Source: Pseudonocardiaceae bacterium YIM PH 21723 (GTDB lineage: Bacteria; Actinomycetota; Actinomycetes; Mycobacteriales; Pseudonocardiaceae). Taken from it: DNA of 64,000 nucleotides. Location: NCBI GenBank assembly GCA_003600225.1, contig QZFT01000045.1:124001-188000 (forward strand), written 5' to 3'. The first letter of the stretch is position 1. The number at the start of each line of letters is the position of its first letter. Under the pieces are notes generated by a model. It worked only from the letters and a program-made list of their open reading frames with translations, was not told the origin of the DNA and made no database searches. A program made the position numbers and the translations under genes. Below are positions 52,112-60,229 of this stretch, in pieces.

Positions 52112-53521
52112 GTGGATTCCAAAGAACCATCCGGGGTGGCAACCTCGGAGCAACACACCGGTGGCTACGAACCGTCACTGAGTAACCGCCAAGTCCAGAT
52201 GATCGCCATGGGTGGGGCCATCGGCGTCGGCCTGTTCCTGGGGGCCGGCAAGCGACTGCACGACGTCGGCCCCGGCCTGGTGCTGTCCTACCTTGCCTGC
52301 GGTATCGCCGCGTTCTTCGTGATGCGTGCGTTGGGGGAGCTGGTCCTCTACAAGCCGGTATCCGGCAGCTTTGTGGAGTACGCCCGCGAGTTCATCGGCC
52401 CGTGGGCGGGCTTCACCGCGGGCTGGTTCTACTGGCTGAACTGGGCGTTCACCGGAATCGCGGAGATCACCGCGGCCGGTACCTATATGAAGATGTGGCT
52501 GCCGGGGGTCCCCGAGTGGTTGACCGCGCTCATCGCGCTGGTCTGTCTGCTCGCGGCGAACCTGCTGTCGGTGAAGCTGTTCGGTGAGCTGGAGTTCTGG
52601 TTCTCCACCCTCAAGGTGGCGGCCATCTTCATCTTCCTGGTCGTGGGTGTGACCCTGGTGCTGGGTGGCCTCGACGTCGGCGGTCAGGCCGCGTCGGTGC
52701 ACAACCTCACCGACCACGGCGGCTTCCTGCCCAACGGGTTCGGGATCGTGCTGATCTCGTTCCAGTCGGTGATCTTCGCCTACTCGGCCATCGAGATGGT
52801 GGGTATCGCGGCGGGCGAGACCAAGGACCCGCGGTCGGTCATGCCGAAGGCCGTCAACGGTGTCGTCTGGCGGATCGTGGTCTTCTACATCGGCTCGATC
52901 CTGCTGCTCGGGATGCTGCTGCCGTGGACCTCGTACAAGGCGGGGGAGAGCCCGTTCGTCACCGTCTTCGGCTCCATGGGCGTGCCGTACATCGGCCACG
53001 TGATGAACCTCGTGGTGCTGACGGCGGCGCTGTCCTCGTGCAACTCCGGCCTGTACTCCACCGGACGCATCCTGAAGTCCCTCGCGGACAGCAAGGAAGC
53101 CCCGGCGTTCATGGGCAAGATGAGCTCCCGGCACGTGCCGTGGGGCGGCATCGGCTTCACCGCGGCCTTCTACGGCCTGGGTGTGGTGATGATCTACCTG
53201 ACCGACGCGATCACCACGTTCGAGATCGTCACCGCGGTGGCCTCGATCGGTGTGGTGGTCACCTGGATCACCTTCCTGTACTGCCAGACGCAGCTGCGGA
53301 AACGGGCCCTGGCAGGCGAGCTGGAACGACCGAGCTACCGGATCCCCGGTGCGCCGTGGACGAACTGGATCTCGATCATCTTCCTGGCCGGCACGGTGTT
53401 CGTCATGCCGTTCTCCGGTCCGGACAACGAGATGGCGTTCTACGGCCTGCCGGTGGTGATCGTGTTGCTGATCATCGGCTGGCAGGTGATCAAGCGGCGT
53501 AAGGCCGCTGCCACCGTCTGA
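52112..53521 (+). CDS. APC-superfamily amino-acid permease (first of a tandem pair)
   Basis: 469 residues from GTG 52112 (GGGAGGAG 4 nt upstream), 12 membrane helices. The amino-acid transporter signature is seen in [20 protein letters not shown] and VYKPVSGSF-like segments, with ETKDPRSVMPKAVNGVVWR in the loop after helix 6. Related to GABA/proline/aromatic permeases (ProY/GabP/AroP). Very similar to the next permease, including the leader before the GTG, so the pair arose by tandem duplication. A structured leader (GTGGGCA/TGCCCAC pairing within 52040-52077) precedes it. Confidence 0.9.
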   Translation: MDSKEPSGVATSEQHTGGYEPSLSNRQVQMIAMGGAIGVGLFLGAGKRLHDVGPGLVLSYLACGIAAFFVMRALGELVLYKPVSGSFVEYAREFIGPWAGFTAGWFYWLNWAFTGIAEITAAGTYMKMWLPGVPEWLTALIALVCLLAANLLSVKLFGELEFWFSTLKVAAIFIFLVVGVTLVLGGLDVGGQAASVHNLTDHGGFLPNGFGIVLISFQSVIFAYSAIEMVGIAAGETKDPRSVMPKAVNGVVWRIVVFYIGSILLLGMLLPWTSYKAGESPFVTVFGSMGVPYIGHVMNLVVLTAALSSCNSGLYSTGRILKSLADSKEAPAFMGKMSSRHVPWGGIGFTAAFYGLGVVMIYLTDAITTFEIVTAVASIGVVVTWITFLYCQTQLRKRALAGELERPSYRIPGAPWTNWISIIFLAGTVFVMPFSGPDNEMAFYGLPVVIVLLIIGWQVIKRRKAAATV

Positions 53522-53525
53522 CCGA

Positions 53526-53572
53526 GTAAGGGGCACCCTCACTGCGTTCAACGCAGGGTGGGTGCCCCTTAC
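53526..53572 (+). terminator. Terminator after first permease
   Basis: Perfect 13-bp arms (53526-53538, 53560-53572) with an inner CTGCG/CGCAG stem. Its right arm has been amplified into the adjacent 30-bp repeats. Confidence 0.75.
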
Positions 53573-53667
53573 TGCGTTGAGTGCACGGTGGGTGCCCCTT
53601 ACTGCGTTGAGTGCACGGTGGGTGCCCCTTACTGCGTTGAGTGCACGGTGGGTGCCCCTTACTGCGT
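53551..53667. repeat. 30-bp tandem repeat, about four units
   Basis: Units of 30 bp containing GGTGGGTGCCCCTTACTGCG. Units 53581-53610 and 53611-53640 are identical; 53551-53580 differs in its first ten bases; 53641-53667 is incomplete. It sits between the duplicated permeases. No gene lies in the 340-bp gap; the frames across the repeat are artefacts. Confidence 0.85.
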
Positions 53668-53861
53668 GACATGCGCCGCAGCCGGTGTCAATAGGTGTCA
53701 TCGCGGGGTATCCCGGGGCACCCGCCCGCGTGATTTCGAGTTGCGCCATCCACACGGATAGATTGCGCTGGCATTGGACTTAGGTCAGTGGCAGCGAACT
53801 CCTCGGCCTTCATCCGGCGGCGGATGAGCCGCTGTCGCTGGCGGCTTGGGAGGGCTACCGC

Positions 53862-55280
53862 GTGGACACGCAGCAAGTACAAGAGCAGGCGCAGCCGGAG
53901 GACACTGGCTATCAGGCCACCCTGACCTCGCGTCAGGTCCAGATGATCGCCCTGGGGGGATCGATCGGTGTCGGCCTGTTCCTCGGAGCGGGTAAGCGGC
54001 TGCACGATGTCGGCCCCGCCCTCATCCTGAGCTACCTGGTGTGCGGCATCGCGGCCTTCCTGGTCATGCGGGCTATCGGTGAGCTGGTGATGTACCGGAC
54101 CACCTCGGGCAGCTTCGTGGAGTACGCCCGGGAGTTCATCGGCCCGTGGGCGGGCTACGTCTGCGGCTGGATGTTCTGGATGAACTGGGCGTTCACCGGC
54201 GTCGCGGAGATCAGTGCCATCGGTACCTACGTGCACCGGTGGATCCCCGGATTCCCGCAGTGGATCACCGCGTTGATCGCGCTGGGTGTGCTGCTGTCGG
54301 TGAACCTGGTGTCGGTGAAGCTGTTCGGTGAACTGGAGTTCTGGTTCGCCGCGCTCAAGGTCACCGCGATCGCCGCGTTCCTGGTGGTCGGCACCGTGCT
54401 GGTCAGCGGGTCGTTCAAGGTCGGCGAGTACCAGGCGGGCGTGCACAACCTCACCGTGCCCGACGGCTTCTTCCCGCACGGCATCGCCGTCGTGCTGGTC
54501 TCCCTGCAGATCGTGGTCTTCGCCTACGCGGGCGTGGAGATGGTCAGCATCGCGGCCGGTGAGACGAAGGACCCGCACAAGATCATTCCCAAGGCGGTGA
54601 ACAGCGTCGTCTGGCGGATCGCCATCTTCTACGTGGGCGCCGTCGCGCTGCTGGCCATGGTGCTGCCGCCGTCGGCGTACGGCGCCAAGGAGAGCCCGTT
54701 CGTCACCGCGTTCAGCATGCTGGGCGTGCCGTGGATCGGCGACGTGATGAACCTGGTGGTCCTCACCGCGGCGCTGTCCTCGGTGAACTCCGGCATGTAC
54801 TCCACCGCGCGCATCCTGAAGTCGATGGCGGAGAACAAGCAGGCCCCCGGCGTGCTGAGCAGGATGAGCACCCGGCACGTGCCGTACGCGGGCATCCTGT
54901 TCACCAGTGCCTTCTACGGGTGCGGCGTGGTGCTGATCGCGATCGTCGGCGCGGGCGAGGCCTTCGAGGTCACCGTGTCGATCGCCTCGCTGGGCGTGGT
55001 CGCCGTGTGGATGGCGTTCCTGTGGTGCAACCTGAACCTGCGCCGCCGGGCGCTGCGCGGGGAGCTGGAGCGGCCCGCCTTCCGGATGCCCGGTGCCCCG
55101 TACACCAACTGGATCACCCTGGGCTTCCTGGCGCTGACCGTGGCGATGATGGCGTTCTCCGCCGACGAGGCCACCCGGTTCGCCTTCTACCTGCTGCCGG
55201 TGGTCGTCGGTGTGCTGGCGCTCGGCTGGTACTTCATCTCGCGCAACTCCAGGCGCGCTGCGGATAGCATCAGCCGGTGA
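53862..55280 (+). CDS. APC-superfamily amino-acid permease (second of a tandem pair)
   Basis: 472 residues from GTG 53862 (GGGAGG upstream), 12 membrane helices, a close paralogue of the preceding permease ([38 protein letters not shown]). Substrate differences may lie in the variable helices 1, 3 and 6. Its stop overlaps the GTG of pdxT (GTGA, 55277-55280), so the vitamin B6 glutaminase is now translated from the permease transcript. Confidence 0.9.
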   Translation: MDTQQVQEQAQPEDTGYQATLTSRQVQMIALGGSIGVGLFLGAGKRLHDVGPALILSYLVCGIAAFLVMRAIGELVMYRTTSGSFVEYAREFIGPWAGYVCGWMFWMNWAFTGVAEISAIGTYVHRWIPGFPQWITALIALGVLLSVNLVSVKLFGELEFWFAALKVTAIAAFLVVGTVLVSGSFKVGEYQAGVHNLTVPDGFFPHGIAVVLVSLQIVVFAYAGVEMVSIAAGETKDPHKIIPKAVNSVVWRIAIFYVGAVALLAMVLPPSAYGAKESPFVTAFSMLGVPWIGDVMNLVVLTAALSSVNSGMYSTARILKSMAENKQAPGVLSRMSTRHVPYAGILFTSAFYGCGVVLIAIVGAGEAFEVTVSIASLGVVAVWMAFLWCNLNLRRRALRGELERPAFRMPGAPYTNWITLGFLALTVAMMAFSADEATRFAFYLLPVVVGVLALGWYFISRNSRRAADSISR

Positions 55281-55900
55281 GTACAGCTTCTCCGGTAATC
55301 GGTGTCCTGGCCCTGCAAGGTGACGTGCAGGAGCACCTGGTGTCCCTGGCCGAGTGCGACGTGATCGCCCGGCCGGTGCGCCGGGCCGAGGAACTCGCCG
55401 ACCTGCACGGCATCGTCATCCCCGGTGGCGAGTCCACCACCATGAGCAGGCTGCTCGACGTGTTCGAGGTCCGCTCGGCATTGGAAGAGCGGTTGCGTGC
55501 CGGCCTGCCCGCGTACGGCTCCTGCGCCGGCATGATCATGCTGGCCCGCGAGGTGCTCGACGGCCGGGAGGACCAGCGCAGCTTCGGCGCGCTGGACATG
55601 GTCGTGCGACGCAACGCCTTCGGCCGCCAGGTGGACTCGTTCGAGGCCGATCTGGACATCAAGGGCCTGGACGGCGACGCGTTCCGCGCCGTGTTCATCC
55701 GGGCTCCCTGGGTGGAGTCGGTGGGCCCGGACGTCGAGGTGCTGGCGGAAGTCGGACCTGAGGTGACAGGTGATCAGGACACCCTGGGTAGGATCGTCGC
55801 GGTTCGGCAGGGGCCCGTGCTCGCCACCTCGTTCCACCCGGAACTGACCGGTGACGAGCGGGTGCACCGCCTGTTCGCCGAGATCGTGCGGGGAGCCTGA
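55277..55900 (+). CDS. pdxT: Pyridoxal 5'-phosphate synthase glutaminase subunit
   Basis: 207 residues. Class I glutaminase: [21 protein letters not shown], nucleophile Cys in YGSCAGMI, and the His/Glu pair in [10 protein letters not shown]. It supplies ammonia to PdxS for PLP synthesis. All catalytic residues are present. The 4-bp overlap with a permease gene and the separation from pdxS are unusual. yebC follows 33 bp downstream, as in other actinobacteria. Confidence 0.96.
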   Translation: MSTASPVIGVLALQGDVQEHLVSLAECDVIARPVRRAEELADLHGIVIPGGESTTMSRLLDVFEVRSALEERLRAGLPAYGSCAGMIMLAREVLDGREDQRSFGALDMVVRRNAFGRQVDSFEADLDIKGLDGDAFRAVFIRAPWVESVGPDVEVLAEVGPEVTGDQDTLGRIVAVRQGPVLATSFHPELTGDERVHRLFAEIVRGA

Positions 55901-55933
55901 GCTCGGCGTGTACTGCTACAAGACGGAGGAGAG

Positions 55934-56686
55934 ATGAGCGGCCACTCTAAGTGGGCGACCACGAAGCACAAGAAGGCCGCCCTCGACAGCAAGCGCGGCA
56001 AGTTGTTCGCGAAGTTGATCAAGAACATCGAGGTCGCCGCGCGTGCTGGCGGGAGCGACCCCGAAGGAAACCCGACTCTGTACGACGCCATCTACAAGGC
56101 GAAGAAGAACTCGGTTCCGCTGGACAACATCGAGCGTGCGCGTAAGCGGGGCGGCGGCGAGGAAGCCGGCGGCGCCGACTGGAAAGAGATCATGTACGAG
56201 GGCTACGGCCCGAACGGCGTGGCCTTGCTGGTCGAGTGCCTGAGCGACAACCGCAACCGGGCCGCCACCGAGGTGCGCACCGCGCTGAGCCGCAACGGCG
56301 GGAACCTCGCGGACCCCGGCTCGGTGGCCTACCTGTTCGCCCGCAAGGGCGTGGTGCTGCTGCCGAAGGGCTCGCTGTCCGAGGACGACGTGCTGGGCGC
56401 GGTGCTGGAGGCCGGTGCCGAGGAGGTCAACGACCTGGGTGACCAGTTCGAGATCATCTCCGAGGCCGGCGACATGGTCGGCGTGCGTACCGCGTTGCAG
56501 CAGGCGGGCATCGACTACGACTCGGCGGACGCCAACTTCGTGCCGTCGATGACCGTGCAGCTGGAGGCCGAGGGCGCTCGGAAGATCTTCAAGCTGATCG
56601 ACGCGCTGGAGGACTGCGACGACGTGCAGAACGTCTTCGCCAACTTCGACGTCTCGGACGAGGTCATGGCCGAGGTCGACGCCTGA
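55934..56686 (+). CDS. yebC: YebC/PmpR-family translation or transcription factor
   Basis: 250 residues beginning [20 protein letters not shown], the family signature, with three domains and [14 protein letters not shown]. Proteins of this family ease translation of difficult motifs (TACO1/YebC) or bind DNA. ACGGAGGAGAG precedes the ATG. In most actinobacteria ruvC, ruvA and ruvB follow directly; they are absent here. A strong terminator follows. Confidence 0.96.
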   Translation: MSGHSKWATTKHKKAALDSKRGKLFAKLIKNIEVAARAGGSDPEGNPTLYDAIYKAKKNSVPLDNIERARKRGGGEEAGGADWKEIMYEGYGPNGVALLVECLSDNRNRAATEVRTALSRNGGNLADPGSVAYLFARKGVVLLPKGSLSEDDVLGAVLEAGAEEVNDLGDQFEIISEAGDMVGVRTALQQAGIDYDSADANFVPSMTVQLEAEGARKIFKLIDALEDCDDVQNVFANFDVSDEVMAEVDA

Positions 56687-56701
56687 TCGGTGTTTCACGA
56701 G

Positions 56702-56737
56702 CGGCCCTCACCCGGAACGTCGGGTGGGGGCCGTTTT
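56702..56737 (+). terminator. yebC terminator
   Basis: 13-pair hairpin (56702-56714 with 56721-56733, one G-T pair) followed by TTTTG, a classic intrinsic terminator. Confidence 0.9.
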
Positions 56738-56752
56738 GTGTTGCGTCTGGTT

Positions 56753-56839
56753 GTCGTCGAAGGAGGCTTGGGAGGGGGAGACGGGCTTCGGCGCGGGTCT
56801 TTCCTGCCTGCGTGTTGGGTGGGGGCACGCCGGTCTGGT
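56753..56839 (+). repeat. GC-rich dispersed element, copy B
   Basis: About 87 bp (GTCGTCGAAGGAGGCTTGGG onward, ending near CGCCGGTCTGG). The inverted copy C lies at 57127-57211 and a shorter match at 8362. Copies B and C bound a 290-bp interior with two perfect hairpins. Confidence 0.75.
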
Positions 56840-56895
56840 GGGGATGGGCCGCTTCCGCGGGGGACCTGAAGGACGCCATCGTTTACTTGAGCGCA

Positions 56896-56942
56896 CTGAA
56901 GGCGTCCTCCGTTTACCTGGGGTAAACGGAGGACGCCTTCAG
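56896..56942. repeat. Perfect 22-bp hairpin with 3-nt loop
   Basis: Arms 56896-56917 and 56921-56942 are exact complements. A diverged direct copy of the left arm precedes it (near 56868-56890). Confidence 0.8.
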
Positions 56943-56967
56943 GTACCACCGTCCACTGTGGACCAAT

Positions 56968-57028
56968 GGGTTGTGCGTCGTTAAAGACAGTTTCAGCCCC
57001 GAATTTCGTCTTTAACGACGCACAACCC
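56968..57028. repeat. Perfect 21-bp inverted repeat
   Basis: Arms 56968-56988 and 57008-57028, 19-nt loop. It lies between copies B and C of the GC-rich element. No gene is seen anywhere in 56740-57340. Confidence 0.8.
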
Positions 57029-57126
57029 CACCCCATTCACCCACAAGAACACCACCAGCCCCAGCAGGCACACCAGCCGCGCGCAGGTCCGCACCAGACG
57101 CGATCAAGCCCCAACGCCCAAAAAAG

Positions 57127-57211
57127 CCAGACCGGCGTGCCCCCACCCAACGCGAAGGCAGGAAAGACGCCCCCACAGCCCGTCTCCCCCTCCAAAGCCT
57201 CCTTCGCCGAC
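57127..57211 (-). repeat. GC-rich dispersed element, copy C (inverted)
   Basis: Reverse-strand partner of copy B: GTCGGCGAAGGAGGC start, then GGGTGGGGGCACGCCGGTCT in common. Inverted ends around hairpins recall a small non-autonomous element, but no target duplication could be defined. Confidence 0.7.
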
Positions 57212-57347
57212 CACCCAGACCCAGCCCCAGCCACCCACAAGACGGGAATCCCGCGAGTTCCCACCTCATCGGGCTAAGGCGCACCGCCGCGTGGCCCAGC
57301 AAACTAATGGGTGGCCCGGATCAACCGAGTACGCCCTGGAGCGTCCC

Positions 57348-57671
57348 ATGCATGTGCGTACCCGACGAGTCATCCCACTGCCGCCAGGCCATGTCGGCTC
57401 GGCGGCCGCCGACTACAACGTGACCGGTATCCCCGAGCAGCGACGCAGCGCGGAACACACGCGGCGGCGGCGCGTGGTCGTGGCCGGTACCCCGCTGATC
57501 ATCAGCCACAAGTTCGAGGAGCATCCGGGCGGCACCCTGGTCACCGCCGAGGTGACCCCGGCCGCGACCGGCGCGAAGCGTCTCGTCGCGGCACTGGTCG
57601 CCCTGTCCCTGCGCGGCAGGCTCAAGCGCCGGATGCGGGAACTGGACACGGTGCTCACCCGACGGAGATGA
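57348..57671 (+). CDS. SRPBCC-like small protein (tentative)
   Basis: 107 residues from ATG 57348 (GGAG 7 nt upstream); GTG 57291 would add 19 residues. The C-terminal half (LIISHKFEEHPGGTLVTAEV ... RGRLKRRMRELDTVL) resembles the last strands and long helix of SRPBCC lipid-binding proteins, but the protein is shorter than the usual 140-150 residues, so it may be N-terminally eroded. It overlaps the convergent TetR gene by 17 bp. Confidence 0.55.
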   Translation: MHVRTRRVIPLPPGHVGSAAADYNVTGIPEQRRSAEHTRRRRVVVAGTPLIISHKFEEHPGGTLVTAEVTPAATGAKRLVAALVALSLRGRLKRRMRELDTVLTRRR

Positions 57672-58290
57672 AGTCGTCCTCCCAGAGCGCGCACTGCACC
57701 GGCTCGGCATCGACCCGCACGGCACGCAGCAGTGACTGGGACAGCCGCTCGGTGTCGGTGAAGCCGACCGTGTCCAGCATGTCGTCCGGCAACGCGAGCA
57801 TGGAGATCGCCAAGCCGAGGAAGAACGCGTCCAGCAGGGCGGCGTCCCGCACCTGACCGTCCAGCCCGGCCGCCTTGCGCAGGCCGAGCGCCGACTCCAC
57901 GTTGGTCATCGCCATCTGACCGACCGTGCGCTGCAGCTCCGGCCGGCGCACCGACTCCACGTACAGCTCGAACAGGGCCAGGAACTGGCTGCGGCCACCG
58001 CCCCGGGCCCGCTCCAGCATCGCGCGGTACAGCTGGACCAGTTCCGCGACGCTCACCGACTCCGGCGCCAGCTCGTGCAGCCGGGCCACCGCGTCCCGGT
58101 GCTCGTCGGCCATCCGCTTGCCGACCGCTTCCAGCAGGGCCTGCCGGGTCGGGAAATAGTTCTTCGTGGTGCCCTCCGGCACCTCGGCCTCGCGGTCCAC
58201 CGCCCGGTGGGTGAGCCCCCGCCCACCCTCGCGCGCCAGCACCTCGATGGCCGCGTCCGACAACAGTTCCCGGCGTGATCCCCGCGGCAT
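57655..58290 (-). CDS. TetR-family regulator
   Basis: 211 residues. N-terminal helix-turn-helix: LAREGGRGLTHRAVDREAEV, then GTTKNYFPTRQALL. The helical ligand domain is typical of the family. It is 163 bp from the divergent SIS gene, and a near-palindrome lies just upstream of it, so it probably represses itself and perhaps the SIS gene. Confidence 0.88.
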   Translation of the reverse strand: MPRGSRRELLSDAAIEVLAREGGRGLTHRAVDREAEVPEGTTKNYFPTRQALLEAVGKRMADEHRDAVARLHELAPESVSVAELVQLYRAMLERARGGGRSQFLALFELYVESVRRPELQRTVGQMAMTNVESALGLRKAAGLDGQVRDAALLDAFFLGLAISMLALPDDMLDTVGFTDTERLSQSLLRAVRVDAEPVQCALWEDDFISVG

Positions 58291-58342
58291 CTACCCTCGT
58301 CATCCCCGACTACTGCGTATGTCGTATCGGCTCACACCATAA

Positions 58343-58364
58343 CTGTGGTACTACAGCTGTGGTA
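58343..58364. promoter_or_regulatory. TetR operator candidate
   Basis: CTGTGGTA occurs at 58343-58350 and 58357-58364, and TACTACAGCTGTGGTA (58349-58364) is a palindrome with one mismatch. It lies between the TetR and SIS genes. Confidence 0.55.
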
Positions 58365-58453
58365 TTCGGGGGTGGATCTTGCGGCTTCTCAGGGCGGACG
58401 GTCGTGCGGCAGAGTAAGGGCAACCGCCGAAGCTCACCCTAACTGGAGGCTCA

Positions 58454-59179
58454 GTGTCGACCTCTCATTCCTACGTCAGCGTGTTGCAGCAGCACCTGGA
58501 GCGGGTGGAGGCGGAGAACGCCGGCGCACTGGATCAGGCGGCAGCGCTGATCCTGGACGGCATCACCGGCGACGGGTTCATCTATGCGGGCGGCGCGGGA
58601 CACTCGATGATCCCGGTGGCGGAGGCCTTCTACCGGGCAGGCGGCCTGGCCAACGTGCGGCCGATCCACGAGCCCGAGCTGCATCACATGAACGGGGCGC
58701 TGCACGCGACGGCGACCGAGCGGCTGACCGGGATCGCCGCCCGCGCCCTCGACGGCATCGAACTGCGGCCGCAGGACGTGGTGCTGGTGGCCTCGAACTC
58801 CGGCGCCAACCCCTACCCGGTGGAGCTGGCCATGCTGGCCAAGAAGGCCGGCACGCCGGTGATCGCCCTGACCTCCCGGGCCTGTGTCGCCGCCGCGACC
58901 AAGCGGATGCCGACCACGCTCCCGGAGGAGGCGACGATCGTGCTGGACACCCTGACCCCGGTGGGCGACGTCGGCTACACCCTCGGCACGGTGACCACCG
59001 CTCCCCCGTCCACCATCGTGAACGGGTTCCTGTGGAACCTCATCCTGATCCGGCTGGTGGACCTCGGCGCGGAACGCGGGGTCTCGATCCCGATGTGGCG
59101 CAGCTCGAACGTGCCGGGCGGCGACGAGTTCAATGCGGCACTGATCAGCAAGTACCAGCCGCTGATCCCCCAGCTGTAG
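58454..59179 (+). CDS. SIS-domain (sugar isomerase-type) protein
   Basis: 241 residues, single SIS domain: FIYAGGAGHSMIPVAEAFYR, LVASNSGANPYPVELAMLAK, VIALTSRACVAAATK. Such proteins bind phosphosugars (MurNAc-6P or GlcNAc-6P etherase/isomerase or phosphosugar sensors). The GTG start has CTGGAGG upstream. It stands alone and ends at a strong terminator. The substrate is unknown. Confidence 0.88.
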   Translation: MSTSHSYVSVLQQHLERVEAENAGALDQAAALILDGITGDGFIYAGGAGHSMIPVAEAFYRAGGLANVRPIHEPELHHMNGALHATATERLTGIAARALDGIELRPQDVVLVASNSGANPYPVELAMLAKKAGTPVIALTSRACVAAATKRMPTTLPEEATIVLDTLTPVGDVGYTLGTVTTAPPSTIVNGFLWNLILIRLVDLGAERGVSIPMWRSSNVPGGDEFNAALISKYQPLIPQL

Positions 59180-59194
59180 GGCCCCGGACACAGG

Positions 59195-59238
59195 ACGGCC
59201 CCGCGGTTCTGTCGTGGACGCAGAACCGAGGGGGCCGT
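59195..59238 (+). terminator. Terminator of SIS gene
   Basis: ACGGCCCC..GGTTCTG pairs with CAGAACC..GGGGCCGT (59195-59211, 59221-59238), followed by TTT. Confidence 0.85.
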
Positions 59239-59797
59239 TTCTGTCGCACTCACGGGTGCGAGTAAAGTGTGCGGTAGATGATCTTGCGGCGGGTACGGGT
59301 TAAGGGACCGCCCGGGAGCAGGCGGCCCACTGAGACACGGTCAGACCGAGTAAACGCGCAGGGTCACCGAGCGCGTGCCTCACGGACGGTTCGGCGACCC
59401 GCATCGCCAACCGTTCCGTCGTTCGACTTCGCCGACATCACGGGGTTCCCGCCACCGTCCGCCGTCGCTCCGTCCGGCCTGCAACCGGTCCGGCCGACGA
59501 TGGCGGTCCCCACTCCTCCTGCACATTCCGCCGCTTCTGCGTACAGATTCGTCGGAATGCGTCCCTCCCGCTCCCCGCACTACGTTTCACCTGAATATCA
59601 CTCGAATAGGTACTCAAGTGAGAACCAATCTCGTGATCAGCAGACCAGGAACGCGGTGTTAACTCGGGGCAGTAACCGGTAAATGGAGTGCATTCACCCG
59701 TTGCCGCCATTGCGTCACTCCGTATTACCGAAGTGACATTGTTGGACGGGACTTGTGTGTCGGCCTCGTTCACCATGCGGTCCTATGCCGCCTCGTA
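59239..59797. other. Gene-free stretch, lower GC
   Basis: About 560 bp without a supportable gene on either strand; frames here lack codon bias and ribosome sites. The right half is less GC-rich than its surroundings. It could hold a small RNA or long leader, but no structure stands out. Confidence 0.4.
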
Positions 59798-60010
59798 CTA
59801 CTTCTTCTTCGTACGAGTGGCGCCACCGCGGCCACGAAGCTGCACACCGGACTCGCTCAGTACCCGGTGCACGAAGCCATAGGACCGGCCGGTGGATTCG
59901 GCCAAGGAGCGGATACTGGCACCCTTCTCGTACTTCTTCTTGAGGTCAGCGGCCAGTTTGTCGCGCGCGGCGCCGGTGATGCGGGCGCCTTTCTTCAGGT
60001 CAGTAGCCAT
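59798..60010 (-). CDS. Small HTH DNA-binding protein, Gbn/SCO1839-like
   Basis: 70 residues: basic N-terminus (MATDLKKGARITGAARDKLA), helix-turn-helix (KGASIRSLAESTGRSYGFVH) and basic tail RGRGGATRTKKK. It resembles the small actinobacterial nucleoid-associated proteins exemplified by Streptomyces Gbn, a GATC-binding protein. AGGAAGG precedes the ATG. It stands next to the ABC-F gene, on the same strand with a 219-bp gap. The likely role is chromosome-wide DNA binding; the family call is from memory of the sequence type. Confidence 0.8.
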   Translation of the reverse strand: MATDLKKGARITGAARDKLAADLKKKYEKGASIRSLAESTGRSYGFVHRVLSESGVQLRGRGGATRTKKK

Positions 60011-60229
60011 GCTTCGCCTTCCTACCGAGCAAGTGGGGCCCATGCAGCCCCTGTCTTCGCAATGATCGAACACGAAACGGCGAAACGCCAGACGATCACC
60101 CAAATTCACGCGAAGTAGCCGGTGGATCGACAAAGAGTGATCACGTATCAAACTGGTAAAGAAAGGGCATGCAATAGCGCCAGAAAGGCGGCCGTCTGAC
60201 CCGATCAAGCACAGGATCTTGGGGGTCTG

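Noticed and set aside
53551-53667. CRISPR-like array of 30-bp repeats
   Set aside because: The units are directly adjacent with no spacers and no cas genes; it is a tandem repeat derived from a terminator arm.
56693-56701. parS half-site TGTTTCACG
   Set aside because: The second half (TGAAACA) is absent and no parAB genes are near.
59278-59776. Frames in the gap after the SIS gene
   Set aside because: No codon bias, ribosome site or recognisable domain on either strand.
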